Shown here: piece after piece, positions 1 through 7,242 of the stretch
How positions within the stretch are numbered: the stretch's first letter is position 1
Layout: the number at the start of each line of letters is the position of its first letter
NCBI RefSeq assembly: GCF_003339505.1
Contig: NZ_QPIW01000009.1
Span: 1-64,000, forward strand
Length of the DNA stretch: 64,000 nucleotides
DNA from: Runella aurantiaca
GTDB taxonomy: Bacteria > Bacteroidota > Bacteroidia > Cytophagales > Spirosomataceae
Reading direction: 5' to 3'
Notes under the pieces: model-generated
The model's database searches: none
The model's input: the letters and a program-made list of their open reading frames with translations, nothing else
Told to the model about the DNA's origin: nothing
Translations under genes and position numbers: made by a program

Positions 1-54
1 TTGACTGTGCAAAATCGTTACGATTTGCTCCTCTGTAAAATTGCTTTTTTTCAT
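1..54 (-). CDS. IS3-family transposase OrfA, N-terminal 18 residues (cut by window edge)
   Basis: The visible N-terminus reads MKKSNFTEEQIVTILHSQ, which fits the opening of the HTH_Tnp_1 domain of IS3-family OrfA proteins (typically MKKSKFTEEQI...). OrfA binds the element ends and is joined to the DDE integrase OrfB by -1 frameshifting. Only 54 bases are in the window, so whether the gene is intact cannot be judged. It reads away from the interrupted RAYT gene on the same strand. Confidence 0.65.
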   Translation of the reverse strand, partial: MKKSNFTEEQIVTILHSQ

Positions 55-127
55 TTGGATACCGTTTAAAAGTGAAATTTATAATTTTTTCTACTTTTAA
101 ATGGATACGGTTCGGGGAATGAGGACA
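1..127 (-). mobile_element. IS3-family insertion sequence, one end only
   Basis: The left edge holds one end of an insertion sequence that continues outside the window. On the minus strand an OrfA-like start begins at position 54. The outer limit is put at 127 because the RAYT reading frame stops matching its family there and because a TG dinucleotide, the usual IS3-family end, falls at 127-126. The second end and the target duplication are not visible, so the boundary is inferred. Confidence 0.6.
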
Positions 128-292
128 TAGGCAGTAAGCATATAATTGGCAAACTGGATGTGTATGTTTTTGAAGCTGTTGTAAAAAATAGTGATAATTA
201 GTATCCTTTATAAACAAGTTGTTGTTATGAACAGCATGATTGAATACATGGTAACAGCGACTGGGTTCAAAGTTATCAAGATGTTTGCCCAT
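128..292 (-). pseudogene. RAYT (REP-associated tyrosine transposase) N-terminal fragment
   Basis: From the ATG at 290-292 the minus strand encodes 55 residues beginning MGKHLDNFEP, with CYHVFNHAVHNNNLFIKD, NYHYFLQQL and a final YAYCL. This is the start of a Y1/IS200-like (PF01797) RAYT protein, in which YAYCLMPNHIHL normally follows with the HxH metal site. Here the sequence switches to unrelated IS sequence just before MPNHIH. The fragment has no catalytic histidines or tyrosine and cannot be active. A perfect palindrome lies 13 bases upstream of its start. The open frame running the other way at 227-307 is a shadow. Confidence 0.75.
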
Positions 293-304
293 TTTATAGT
301 AAAT

Positions 305-339
305 TAACCTTAATAAGGTTTCAAACCTTATTAAGGTTA
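305..339. repeat. Perfect 16-bp palindrome with 3-base loop (REP-like and/or terminator)
   Basis: Arms 305-320 and 324-339 are exact reverse complements around the loop TCA. It sits five bases past the kdnB stop codon (kdnB reads leftwards and ends at 345) and just upstream of the RAYT remnant. It may end kdnB transcription. Its position beside a RAYT gene also fits the REP palindromes that RAYTs mobilise. The two roles are not exclusive. Confidence 0.7.
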
Positions 340-344
340 TCCAA

Positions 345-1424
345 TTATAGTCTCCTGAAAATTGCTTCTATGTCCTCAATCGTTACTTTTTCTTTCCAGT
401 CGTACCCTACTGCGTGGTTCCACATGTGGTCTAGTTTATAAGAAACATGCGCCATGGCGTTGATTTGGGCGTCGGTCCAGTCTTTAGATAACCCTTGCGG
501 AAGCGTAATGTTGTGTTTGGCAACCATTTCCTTAAACTCTGCTACGCCTTCTGGATAATAGTCTGCCAGATGGTTGAACGCAATGCAGTTGGAATAGCAA
601 TGGCGCATTCCCAAAATTTTGGAAAGCCCGTAGCTAATTGCATGACATATACCCACTTCTGAGTAGGTCAGGCTCAAACCACCCATGAGCGACGCCACCA
701 TGAGTTTATCGTCGTTTTCGGTGGTTTGCCCGCTGTTTTCTCCCAGATAAATCTCGCGGCAAAGTTTCATGGATTGCTCAGCGTATGCGTGTGAATACGC
801 GTTGTTGAACTGCCCATTTTCGGACTCGATGCAGTGAATGTAGGTGTCCATCCCCACATAAAACCACCAATCGCGCGGTACTGTGGCAATCAGGTCTGGG
901 TCGAGGATTACCTGATTAAACACCGTCCATTCACATTTTAACCCTAATTTCTTCTCGGGGCCCGTCAATACGGCGGTCATGGATACTTCCGCACCCGTTC
1001 CAGAGATAGTAGGAACACCGACGTGATAAATGCCAGGTACTTTAATCAAATCCAAGCCTTGATAAAGGGTCGAAGAACCTTCATTTGTTACCATCAGGGA
1101 TACGCACTTGGCAATGTCCATAATGGCACCGCCGCCGATACCGATGATGCCCGATGGAAGGCCTTTGGTGGCCAAAATCTCGTCGCGGAGCGTGTCAATC
1201 TGTTCGGTTGTTGGCTCGTGTGGGTCTACGTCAATGAAGTAAACCGTATCTTCGGGCAATAAAGGCAGACGACTTTCAAGGTCTTTGCCTTTAAAGTAAT
1301 TGTCTACGATAAACACCATGTAGCGATTGTTTTCGCGGCGGTGCGGGGCGATGATGTCGCCCAATTGGTTAAAACTTCCCCGTCCAAAAACGGTTTTCTC
1401 GATTCCTTTGAAATTTTTATGCAT
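345..1424 (-). CDS. kdnB: 3-deoxy-alpha-D-manno-octulosonate 8-oxidase (KdnB)
   Basis: This 359-residue iron-containing alcohol dehydrogenase is of the KdnB type. KdnB oxidises the C8 hydroxyl of Kdo to an aldehyde, which KdnA then aminates to give 8-amino-Kdo (Kdo8N), a sugar that replaces Kdo in the lipopolysaccharide inner core. The Rossmann nucleotide-binding segment IGIGGGAIMD lies near residues 95-104. The metal-ligand motif GMDTYIHCIE supplies D193 and H197, and two further histidines follow in GICHAISYGL and GMRHCYSN. Family assignment rests on the overall match and on kdnA lying 1 kb upstream on the same strand. The two genes are usually adjacent, but here a small two-gene cassette separates them. 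The protein should be cytosolic. Confidence 0.88.
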   Translation of the reverse strand: MHKNFKGIEKTVFGRGSFNQLGDIIAPHRRENNRYMVFIVDNYFKGKDLESRLPLLPEDTVYFIDVDPHEPTTEQIDTLRDEILATKGLPSGIIGIGGGAIMDIAKCVSLMVTNEGSSTLYQGLDLIKVPGIYHVGVPTISGTGAEVSMTAVLTGPEKKLGLKCEWTVFNQVILDPDLIATVPRDWWFYVGMDTYIHCIESENGQFNNAYSHAYAEQSMKLCREIYLGENSGQTTENDDKLMVASLMGGLSLTYSEVGICHAISYGLSKILGMRHCYSNCIAFNHLADYYPEGVAEFKEMVAKHNITLPQGLSKDWTDAQINAMAHVSYKLDHMWNHAVGYDWKEKVTIEDIEAIFRRL

Positions 1425-1486
1425 AACTTAATTTCGTTGCGGTTGGCCGCGTGTGTACCCTTATGAGGAATACAATTTTAGGTTAT

Positions 1487-1996
1487 TTATTTAGGTTGAT
1501 TATATCTATCGGCTAATTCATCCAAAGCGGTAATGATTTGAATTTTGAGTTGATTTTCAGATTTGAAAATAAGTGAAGCGGAATAGCTGAAACCGTCAGC
1601 TTCGTGGAAACCTTGGTCAATTTTCATAAAGCCTCTACCTTCAAAATTAAGATAGACAAACCAGCCGTCAAATTTGCGTTTACGCGCTTTCCCTCTGCCG
1701 TCGCTGTCATCACAAACGTAAATAGCTATATTCTGCTCTTTTTTGAAAAAATCTTCTGCTATTGCAGCGATTGTATGTAAAATTTGCTCGTCGGGTGGAA
1801 TAGGCCCTTCCGGCTTTTCAATGCGTGCAATGACCAATTCATATACATGGTCTGCAATGGCTGGGTCAGCATCAAGGACGTAGAAACTGGGCTTGAATTT
1901 AACAAGGTAGCCTACTTTAAATTTTGTAAAGAAGAAGTAAACATTGTCTTTACCTCCCAAAAACTCAATTTGGTAGGGAGTTTGACTATTTCCCAT
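1487..1996 (-). CDS. Hypothetical protein, probably DUF6169 family
   Basis: This is a 169-residue soluble protein starting MGNSQTPYQIEFLGG, with no signal peptide or membrane segment. It resembles the uncharacterised DUF6169 family of Bacteroidota (recalled, not searched). It is rich in aromatic and charged residues, including YFFFTKFKVGYLVKF and CDDSDGRGKARKRKFDGWF. Its start overlaps the end of the upstream 53-residue ORF by 11 bases, so the pair is almost certainly co-translated. The tight two-gene arrangement is typical of toxin-antitoxin or defence pairs, but no known toxin fold is recognisable, so no function is assigned. It interrupts the usual kdnA-kdnB neighbourhood. Confidence 0.75.
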   Translation of the reverse strand: MGNSQTPYQIEFLGGKDNVYFFFTKFKVGYLVKFKPSFYVLDADPAIADHVYELVIARIEKPEGPIPPDEQILHTIAAIAEDFFKKEQNIAIYVCDDSDGRGKARKRKFDGWFVYLNFEGRGFMKIDQGFHEADGFSYSASLIFKSENQLKIQIITALDELADRYNQPK

Positions 1997-2147
1997 TTGC
2001 TTTTTTCAATCGTTCGATAATAGCCCGATATTTAGGATTCGTCCGAGCTTCCTCCTGCATTTCTTTTTGTGTTTGGCGCTTACTTTCCATCAACCAACGC
2101 CCCAGACTTTTGGGTGGTTCGGTAAGTTTTTGTTCCGGTGTTTTCAT
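1986..2147 (-). CDS. Small charged protein (53 aa) coupled to the DUF6169 gene
   Basis: This minus-strand ORF runs from the ATG at 2145-2147 to a TAG at 1986-1988. It starts MKTPEQKLTEPPKSLGRW and ends IIERLKKANGK. The C-terminal half (KRQTQKEMQEEARTNPKYRAIIERL) should form a charged helix. Its last codons overlap the ATG of the downstream 169-residue gene in another frame (AAATGGGAAATAG), which implies translational coupling. I recognise no family. It could be a small antitoxin-like or accessory partner of the following gene. Confidence 0.6.
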   Translation of the reverse strand: MKTPEQKLTEPPKSLGRWLMESKRQTQKEMQEEARTNPKYRAIIERLKKANGK

Positions 2148-2211
2148 TGGTCTTGCCGTTATGTTATACTTTTGACTTTTTATGGTCTTTCTGCAAAATG
2201 CTTTTTAATAA

Positions 2212-2252
2212 AAGCAATATCAAAATCAATAAACATAATTTTGATATTGCTT
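2212..2252 (-). terminator. Terminator downstream of kdnA
   Basis: Arms 2212-2226 and 2238-2252 are perfect 15-base reverse complements with an 11-base loop. On the minus strand the hairpin is followed by TTTT. It lies 26 bases past the kdnA stop, so kdnA is probably transcribed apart from the downstream cassette and kdnB. Confidence 0.75.
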
Positions 2253-2277
2253 AGTTTCCTTTATGCAGGGTTGAAAA

Positions 2278-3486
2278 TTAACACGTATACGCCACCATGG
2301 CTTTCCGAATGGCTGCTTCCAGCTTATTGGCCAACGTTTCTAACTCTGTCTGGGTCCAAGTGACACGAATGCCAAACGAAATCAAACGCCCGATAACTTC
2401 CTGTGATTTCGGTAGTTCTACATTGGCGTAATCTTGGGGTGCACCCAATACCTGCACGGCCAGCTTGCCAGCAGTGCGCATTTCTTTGATGTGGTCCCAC
2501 TGATTGATGAAGTGGTACATGTTGGTAAACCAATAGTTAAAACCACCTACACCCGCAGCATTGAGTTCATTGACCACGGATTGTGCCGAATCGGTATCTG
2601 GTAGCAACAGGTTTAAGAACGTCGCAGAGTCGCCGTCTGGATCGGGGATACGTGCAAAACTTACGCCCGGTACATTGGCCAACCGGTTCATCAACCATTT
2701 TTTATGTTCATTGTTTTTCTCCACCATAAACGGAACCCGGCGCGTTTGGGCCAAACCTACGGCGGCGTGCAGTTCCGAAATGCGGTAGTTAAATCCAATA
2801 ACAGGGTGCTGTTCCATGCCGCGATTGGAGCCGATGTGGTCGTGGCCGTGGTCTGAGTAGGAATCCGCTATTTTGTAGGCTTGCTCGTCGTTGGTGACAA
2901 AAACGCCACCTTCACCCGCCGTGGCAATTTTGAAGAAATCGTAAGAATACGCCCCTGCCTTGCCCCAAAGCCCCGTGAACGTACCTTTGTAGCTCGCGCC
3001 CATGGCTTGTCCTGCGTCTTCGACCAACACCAAATTGTGTTCCTTGATGACTTCCATGATGGCGTCCATGTCGGCCATTTGTCCGCACATGTGTACGAGA
3101 CAAACTCCTTTTGTTTTGGGAGTGATGGCTTTGCGAATTCCATCGGCAGAGAGACAGAGTGTTTCGTCAACTTCGGCAAAAACGGGCAATGCCCCAATCA
3201 TCAAAGCCGCCTCAACGGTGGCGATGTAGGTAAAAGGCGGAACGATGATTTCGTCACCGGCACCGATGCCCGCGGCCACCATGGCGCATTGGGCTGCCGT
3301 GGAGCCGCTTGATACCGCATGGGCATATTTAGCATTTACCACTTTACACACTTCCGCTTCCATTTCGCGGGCTTTCCAGATATTATTGCGTTGGGCTTCG
3401 TGGTTATAACGGAAAAAGATTCCGGTTTCTAACACATCGTTGATTTCTTTGCGCTCTTCGGCGCCGTATAATTCAGTTCCCGGCAT
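2278..3486 (-). CDS. kdnA: 8-amino-3,8-dideoxy-alpha-D-manno-octulosonate transaminase (KdnA)
   Basis: This PLP-dependent aminotransferase belongs to the DegT/DnrJ/EryC1/StrS family and is of the KdnA type. It aminates 8-oxo-Kdo, with glutamate as the family's amino donor, to make Kdo8N. The PLP lysine is K186 in YDFFKIATAGEGG, and the cofactor-ring aspartate is D157 in VEDAGQAMGA. I chose the start at 3486 (MPGTELYGAEE) because KdnA homologues begin this way. An in-frame ATG at 3546 would only add a 20-residue lysine- and asparagine-rich leader. The length, 402 residues, is normal for the family. A -7-like box lies about 80 bases upstream and a terminator follows. Confidence 0.88.
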   Translation of the reverse strand: MPGTELYGAEERKEINDVLETGIFFRYNHEAQRNNIWKAREMEAEVCKVVNAKYAHAVSSGSTAAQCAMVAAGIGAGDEIIVPPFTYIATVEAALMIGALPVFAEVDETLCLSADGIRKAITPKTKGVCLVHMCGQMADMDAIMEVIKEHNLVLVEDAGQAMGASYKGTFTGLWGKAGAYSYDFFKIATAGEGGVFVTNDEQAYKIADSYSDHGHDHIGSNRGMEQHPVIGFNYRISELHAAVGLAQTRRVPFMVEKNNEHKKWLMNRLANVPGVSFARIPDPDGDSATFLNLLLPDTDSAQSVVNELNAAGVGGFNYWFTNMYHFINQWDHIKEMRTAGKLAVQVLGAPQDYANVELPKSQEVIGRLISFGIRVTWTQTELETLANKLEAAIRKAMVAYTC

Positions 3487-3562
3487 ATTGTTGTTTTTTT
3501 TTATTGAAACAAACTTTTGAGTATAGTCAGAAAAGTACAAACTCAAAGTGTTTTGAATGCCA

Positions 3563-3570
3563 CAAAGTTA
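3563..3570 (-). promoter_or_regulatory. Candidate Bacteroidota -7 promoter element for kdnA
   Basis: The minus strand reads TAACTTTG here, matching TAnnTTTG, the -7 box of the Bacteroidota primary sigma factor. It is about 77 bases upstream of the chosen kdnA start. No convincing TTTG -33 box is seen at the usual spacing, so this is a moderate prediction. Confidence 0.4.
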
Positions 3571-3603
3571 GTGATTTTACGAACTAGCCATGCACTTTTT
3601 ATC

Positions 3604-5253
3604 CTATAAACGAAAGCTCACATTGGTTTTTATGGGAGGGTAATTGACGGGTTTATCGGAGAAAAAAAGAAAGTAAAGGGCGTACTTGCCTTTCATAAAG
3701 TGTTTTTTGGGGAGAATAATTTCTAATTGAGGTAATGAGACGCCGCGCCTGGCGTTTTCGAGGTGTATGTCGACAAGGATTGTCTGGTCGTTATCGGGTT
3801 GCGTAAATATACTCTTCTGACAATCAAACGGCAAGGAGTCGTTTTGGAAGACCAAATATTTAAGAAAAATTTCCTCAAATACTTTTTCAGCCTCCATCGG
3901 TTCAAGAATACTAATATGTAAATGGAGATTCTTTTGGGTGGTATAGGCTTTGTCTACACGGAGTTTTACGGTTTGTATCAGCAGATAACGATTGAGGCTG
4001 TCATAATAGCTCTTGGGATAAACTGGGTGTGGAATTGGATAGCTATAGAAACCGTTTTGCGCTAACCTATCTAAAATCTTAACTTCCATACAGGTATACC
4101 CCGACCGATTGAGGTGGTAGTTTTCCATTGCCATCAGGAGGCTGTTTTTCGTAGCATCTGCAGTTTTCAGTTTTATCGTGATGTATTTCAGATGGGCTGA
4201 AATGGAAAGAAAGGTCAGCCCTACAAACACGTATGTTTGAAGAGATGGTACATTTTTCAAAAAATCATACATTATCACGACCGAAGCCGCGGCTAAAAGC
4301 ATAGAATAAATGACGTAACGTTCAGCCAAAGCCAAACTGATGTCGTGTTCATAACGTGAAAGAGCAGTTAAAACACTAATGGCAATCCCATACGTGAACA
4401 GTAGAAAAATGAAGGGATTTTGCTGATAATATCGGCGAATAATAATGGTTAAAAACAGTCCTAAAAACAAAACACCTACGATTTTGGCAAGCCAAATCAG
4501 CTGGGCCATTCCTCCCAGAAATGTCAGTAAAAAGGAAAAAGCTTCTGGTAGTTGCTCAAAAAGATTTTCGGCGGTGGGATGCTTGTAAATTTTTTGATAA
4601 TCATAGAAATACCCCCCCAGTATCAAAATGCCAAAGAGAATCCAGTAGGTAAGCAGTCGATAGCGGCGCTGAAAAAAGAAGACGCATCCAATCAAACCAA
4701 AGCAAACAACGCCTCCGCCATTGGAAAAAATACCCAAAAGGGTGAATAAAAAAACGTAAAAAGTATTGAAAAAAGAATCAGGACTTTTGAGCGAAAAGTG
4801 AAATGCGGCAATACAAAATAGAACCGAAAACAAATTGGCATTTTGCATGGCCGCAAATGTGTTTGAAAGGGGCGCAAACAAAATGAACGCAATGGGAATA
4901 AGAAGCCAAGGTGTTTGTTTTAAATTTTGGTAAAAAATCCATACCACAAAAGGTAGGCAAAGATTGCCTGCAATAATCCACCAACGCAAGTCTATGTATC
5001 CTGAAATACTGTATTGCAACAATGCAAAAAGGCGGGTTACCAAGATTCTGTGTTCATTGTGCTGGCTAAACAGAATCTTAACTTTTTCCGAAAATGTATC
5101 AGCTTCGTGAAGCTGATTAAACATTTCCATCGTAAAAATATCGTCTCCTGTGGGCAGGTTAGTGAGGTATCTGTAAATAATGTACGTGAGCAGCAACCCA
5201 GGAATAACACACACATACAGTCCGTATCTTTTCAAATATGGTACAATAATCAC
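3604..5253 (-). CDS. Polytopic membrane protein, GT-C-like, function unknown
   Basis: This 549-residue protein has about ten hydrophobic segments in its first 370 residues and a soluble C-terminal domain of about 180. A first membrane helix (YVCVIPGLLLTYIIYRYL) is followed by an extracytoplasmic loop with GDDIFTMEMFNQL and FSQHNEHRILVTRLFALLQY. Acidic and histidine residues in the first loop are common in GT-C glycosyltransferases of the PMT/ArnT type, so a polyprenyl-linked sugar transferase is possible. I cannot place it in a named family. It lies downstream of a secreted cyclophilin with a terminator between, so it is probably its own unit. Confidence 0.75.
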   Translation of the reverse strand: MIIVPYLKRYGLYVCVIPGLLLTYIIYRYLTNLPTGDDIFTMEMFNQLHEADTFSEKVKILFSQHNEHRILVTRLFALLQYSISGYIDLRWWIIAGNLCLPFVVWIFYQNLKQTPWLLIPIAFILFAPLSNTFAAMQNANLFSVLFCIAAFHFSLKSPDSFFNTFYVFLFTLLGIFSNGGGVVCFGLIGCVFFFQRRYRLLTYWILFGILILGGYFYDYQKIYKHPTAENLFEQLPEAFSFLLTFLGGMAQLIWLAKIVGVLFLGLFLTIIIRRYYQQNPFIFLLFTYGIAISVLTALSRYEHDISLALAERYVIYSMLLAAASVVIMYDFLKNVPSLQTYVFVGLTFLSISAHLKYITIKLKTADATKNSLLMAMENYHLNRSGYTCMEVKILDRLAQNGFYSYPIPHPVYPKSYYDSLNRYLLIQTVKLRVDKAYTTQKNLHLHISILEPMEAEKVFEEIFLKYLVFQNDSLPFDCQKSIFTQPDNDQTILVDIHLENARRGVSLPQLEIILPKKHFMKGKYALYFLFFSDKPVNYPPIKTNVSFRL

Positions 5254-5278
5254 GAGGAAAGTAGTTGAGGTAAAAAAA

Positions 5279-5301
5279 CTCCCCCTTGTTAAAGAGGGGG
5301 G
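5279..5301 (-). terminator. Terminator downstream of the secreted cyclophilin gene
   Basis: A CTCCCCC / GAGGGGG stem with an 8-base loop is followed on the minus strand by seven T residues. It lies 31 bases past the stop of the cyclophilin gene and just before the start of the next gene. Confidence 0.75.
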
Positions 5302-5331
5302 AATTTTAAAGAAATGAAATAGAAAAGGACT

Positions 5332-5913
5332 TTAGCGCGGTTTGTAGCCTTTTTCCCTTAATTCTTTGGCTGTTAACTGAATAACGCTCACTTTGAGAGA
5401 GATGGGCGACAACGGCGCGTCAAGTGAGTCAGTTTTGACGGCAGTGATGGCATCTACTACGTCCATGCCTTTGAATACTTGACCAAAAACCGTGAATTTA
5501 TCGTCCAAACGGGCAAGGCCGTTTTTGTTTTGAACAATGTAAAACTGGCAACCCGCCGACAGCATTTCGGGGTTGTTGTCGCGCCCAGCTCCAACGGCAC
5601 CGTATATATGACGTATTTCTTTCCGAAATTCGGGCTTTAATAAGTAAGGCGAGTCTGAAAATCCAGCGGGCGTATCGGGGCAGCCGCCTTGCGCTACAAA
5701 GTTGTTGATGACGCGGTTGAATGTGAGAGTATCCCAGTAATGTTGATTGGCGAGTTTGATAAAGCTCGCTTTATGGTTGGGCGTTTCGTCGTAAAGCTGG
5801 AAAAGTATCTCGCCTTTAGGGGTTTTGATTTGCCCTACGGCATACGTTTTTTCTTTATAAACAGAGCTTACGAGGACGATGGAAAGGGTGAGCAATGTGA
5901 GAGTTTTAAACAT
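5332..5913 (-). CDS. Peptidylprolyl isomerase, cyclophilin type, exported
   Basis: This cyclophilin-fold prolyl isomerase has 193 residues from the chosen ATG at 5913. That start gives a signal peptide (MFKTLTLLTLSIVLVSSVY), whereas a start at 5955 would put 14 polar residues in front. Family motifs include HKASFIKLANQHYWDTLTFNRVINNFVAQGG in two adjacent stretches, the active-site arginine in FNRVI, and FGQVFKGMDVVDAI. An insert around PYLLKPEFRKEIRHIYGAVGAGRD is typical of the periplasmic form found in Bacteroidota. It probably assists folding of exported proteins. A second, cytosolic cyclophilin lies at 19268-19711. Confidence 0.88.
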   Translation of the reverse strand: MFKTLTLLTLSIVLVSSVYKEKTYAVGQIKTPKGEILFQLYDETPNHKASFIKLANQHYWDTLTFNRVINNFVAQGGCPDTPAGFSDSPYLLKPEFRKEIRHIYGAVGAGRDNNPEMLSAGCQFYIVQNKNGLARLDDKFTVFGQVFKGMDVVDAITAVKTDSLDAPLSPISLKVSVIQLTAKELREKGYKPR

Positions 5914-6018
5914 ATCAGAAAGAGTAGGAGATGACGTTTCTCCAAAAATAAGCAAGAATCAGCAGAATTGAAAAAGTGGCCATTCTGTAAATGGCCACCG
6001 AGTTACCTTTTAAATTTC

Positions 6019-7143
6019 TTACTCTTCTTCTCCCAATCCTTTGGTCAACTCTGCCTGCACCGTTTGCGCACCCGTGATAACGATGGGAACGGAAGGCTTT
6101 TTGGTAAAAATGACTTCCACGAACCCATCTTGCGTCACGCCCGTTTTGACGTCGATGGGCTGGTAAACGCCTTGGGGTGTTTTGATAAATACATGGGCGG
6201 CTTCGCCCGTGCGCACCACCGCCGATTCAGGTAAGGTTTCGGCCTGACGTGGGAAGGCTTCAAGTTTACCATTGATGTATTGGCCCTCCAACAGGCGTAA
6301 GCCGTTGAGGTTGGCGTAGGCGTCTACGGTACGGCTCGTGGGGTCGAAGTTATTACCCAGCCCCGTGATGGTTGCCGAGCCTCCCGTAAATATCACCTTT
6401 TGCCCTACTTTGACTTGTGGGAGGTCTTTTTCAAATACTTTCAACACCAACCGAGCACCCGATTGATTCACAATTTCAAACAAAGATTCGCCCGCTGAGA
6501 TGGATTTTCCAATCGTGGCATCGGTCATTTTGACCACGCCCGCAATGGGCGACCGTACGGCAATGGTACGCACGATTTGGTTTGTTTTTAGGTTTTTAGG
6601 GTCGATTCCAACAACCTGCAATTTGGCTTCCAATCCTTGTTTAGCTGCTTCGAGTACGCGGGCGTCAGATTCTGCCTGCTGAAGTTTGCGTTTTGCACCG
6701 ACGTCTTCCTGCGTGAGGGTAGCTTGGCGTTGACGTTCTTGCTCCGCAAAAGTCAATTGTCCAACTGTTTTCCAGTAATCTTCCTGTAACTGAATGAGTT
6801 CCAGGCTTTCAACGGTGGCCAAAGTGCTGCCTTTACCCACTTGACTTCCTGCCAATACGTTGATACTGCGCACGATGCCACCGAGTGGAAAACTCACCGA
6901 TGCAGTTTGTTGGGGTGGCGCTTCCACAACGCCGTTGAGGATAATGGCGTCATACACCATCCGCATTTCTGGACTGCCGAGGGTAATTCCGAAGTTTTTT
7001 TCTTGCTCGGCCGTGAGTTTGAGTTCGGTGGGAACGGCGGCAGTGGCTTCTTCGGTTTGGGCAGTTTCGGTTTTGGAACAGCTCAGGAGAAGAAGGCAAA
7101 AGGTAAAAGGCAAAAGATTTATCAATGCAGGTGTATTTTTCAT
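6019..7143 (-). CDS. Efflux RND transporter periplasmic adaptor (HlyD/CusB type)
   Basis: This 374-residue membrane-fusion protein has a lipoprotein signal (LLPFTFCLLLLSC), so it is probably anchored to the inner membrane. Its order is typical: an N-terminal barrel strand, a biotinyl-lipoyl half (VRSINVLAGSQVGKGSTLATVES), an alpha-helical hairpin rich in Q/E/A (about residues 125-175), the second lipoyl half (RSPIAGVVKMTDATIGKSISAGE), then beta-barrel and membrane-proximal domains. It should link the CzcA-type pump to the TolC-like channel encoded just upstream. Transcription order is czcA, tolC-like gene, adaptor. Confidence 0.9.
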   Translation of the reverse strand: MKNTPALINLLPFTFCLLLLSCSKTETAQTEEATAAVPTELKLTAEQEKNFGITLGSPEMRMVYDAIILNGVVEAPPQQTASVSFPLGGIVRSINVLAGSQVGKGSTLATVESLELIQLQEDYWKTVGQLTFAEQERQRQATLTQEDVGAKRKLQQAESDARVLEAAKQGLEAKLQVVGIDPKNLKTNQIVRTIAVRSPIAGVVKMTDATIGKSISAGESLFEIVNQSGARLVLKVFEKDLPQVKVGQKVIFTGGSATITGLGNNFDPTSRTVDAYANLNGLRLLEGQYINGKLEAFPRQAETLPESAVVRTGEAAHVFIKTPQGVYQPIDVKTGVTQDGFVEVIFTKKPSVPIVITGAQTVQAELTKGLGEEE

Positions 7144-7242
7144 TTTCTAATTATTTTCAATTTCAACATTCTTTAATTGGTCTATCGTTATTCAAAAAAT
7201 CGCCACTGCGGCAGACTGCTCGTATATTCATCCCTTGTCATT

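Noticed and set aside
227-307. A short plus-strand ORF beginning MNSMIEYMVTATGF
   Set aside because: The opposite strand encodes a recognisable RAYT N-terminus over the same bases, and the short ORF has no features.
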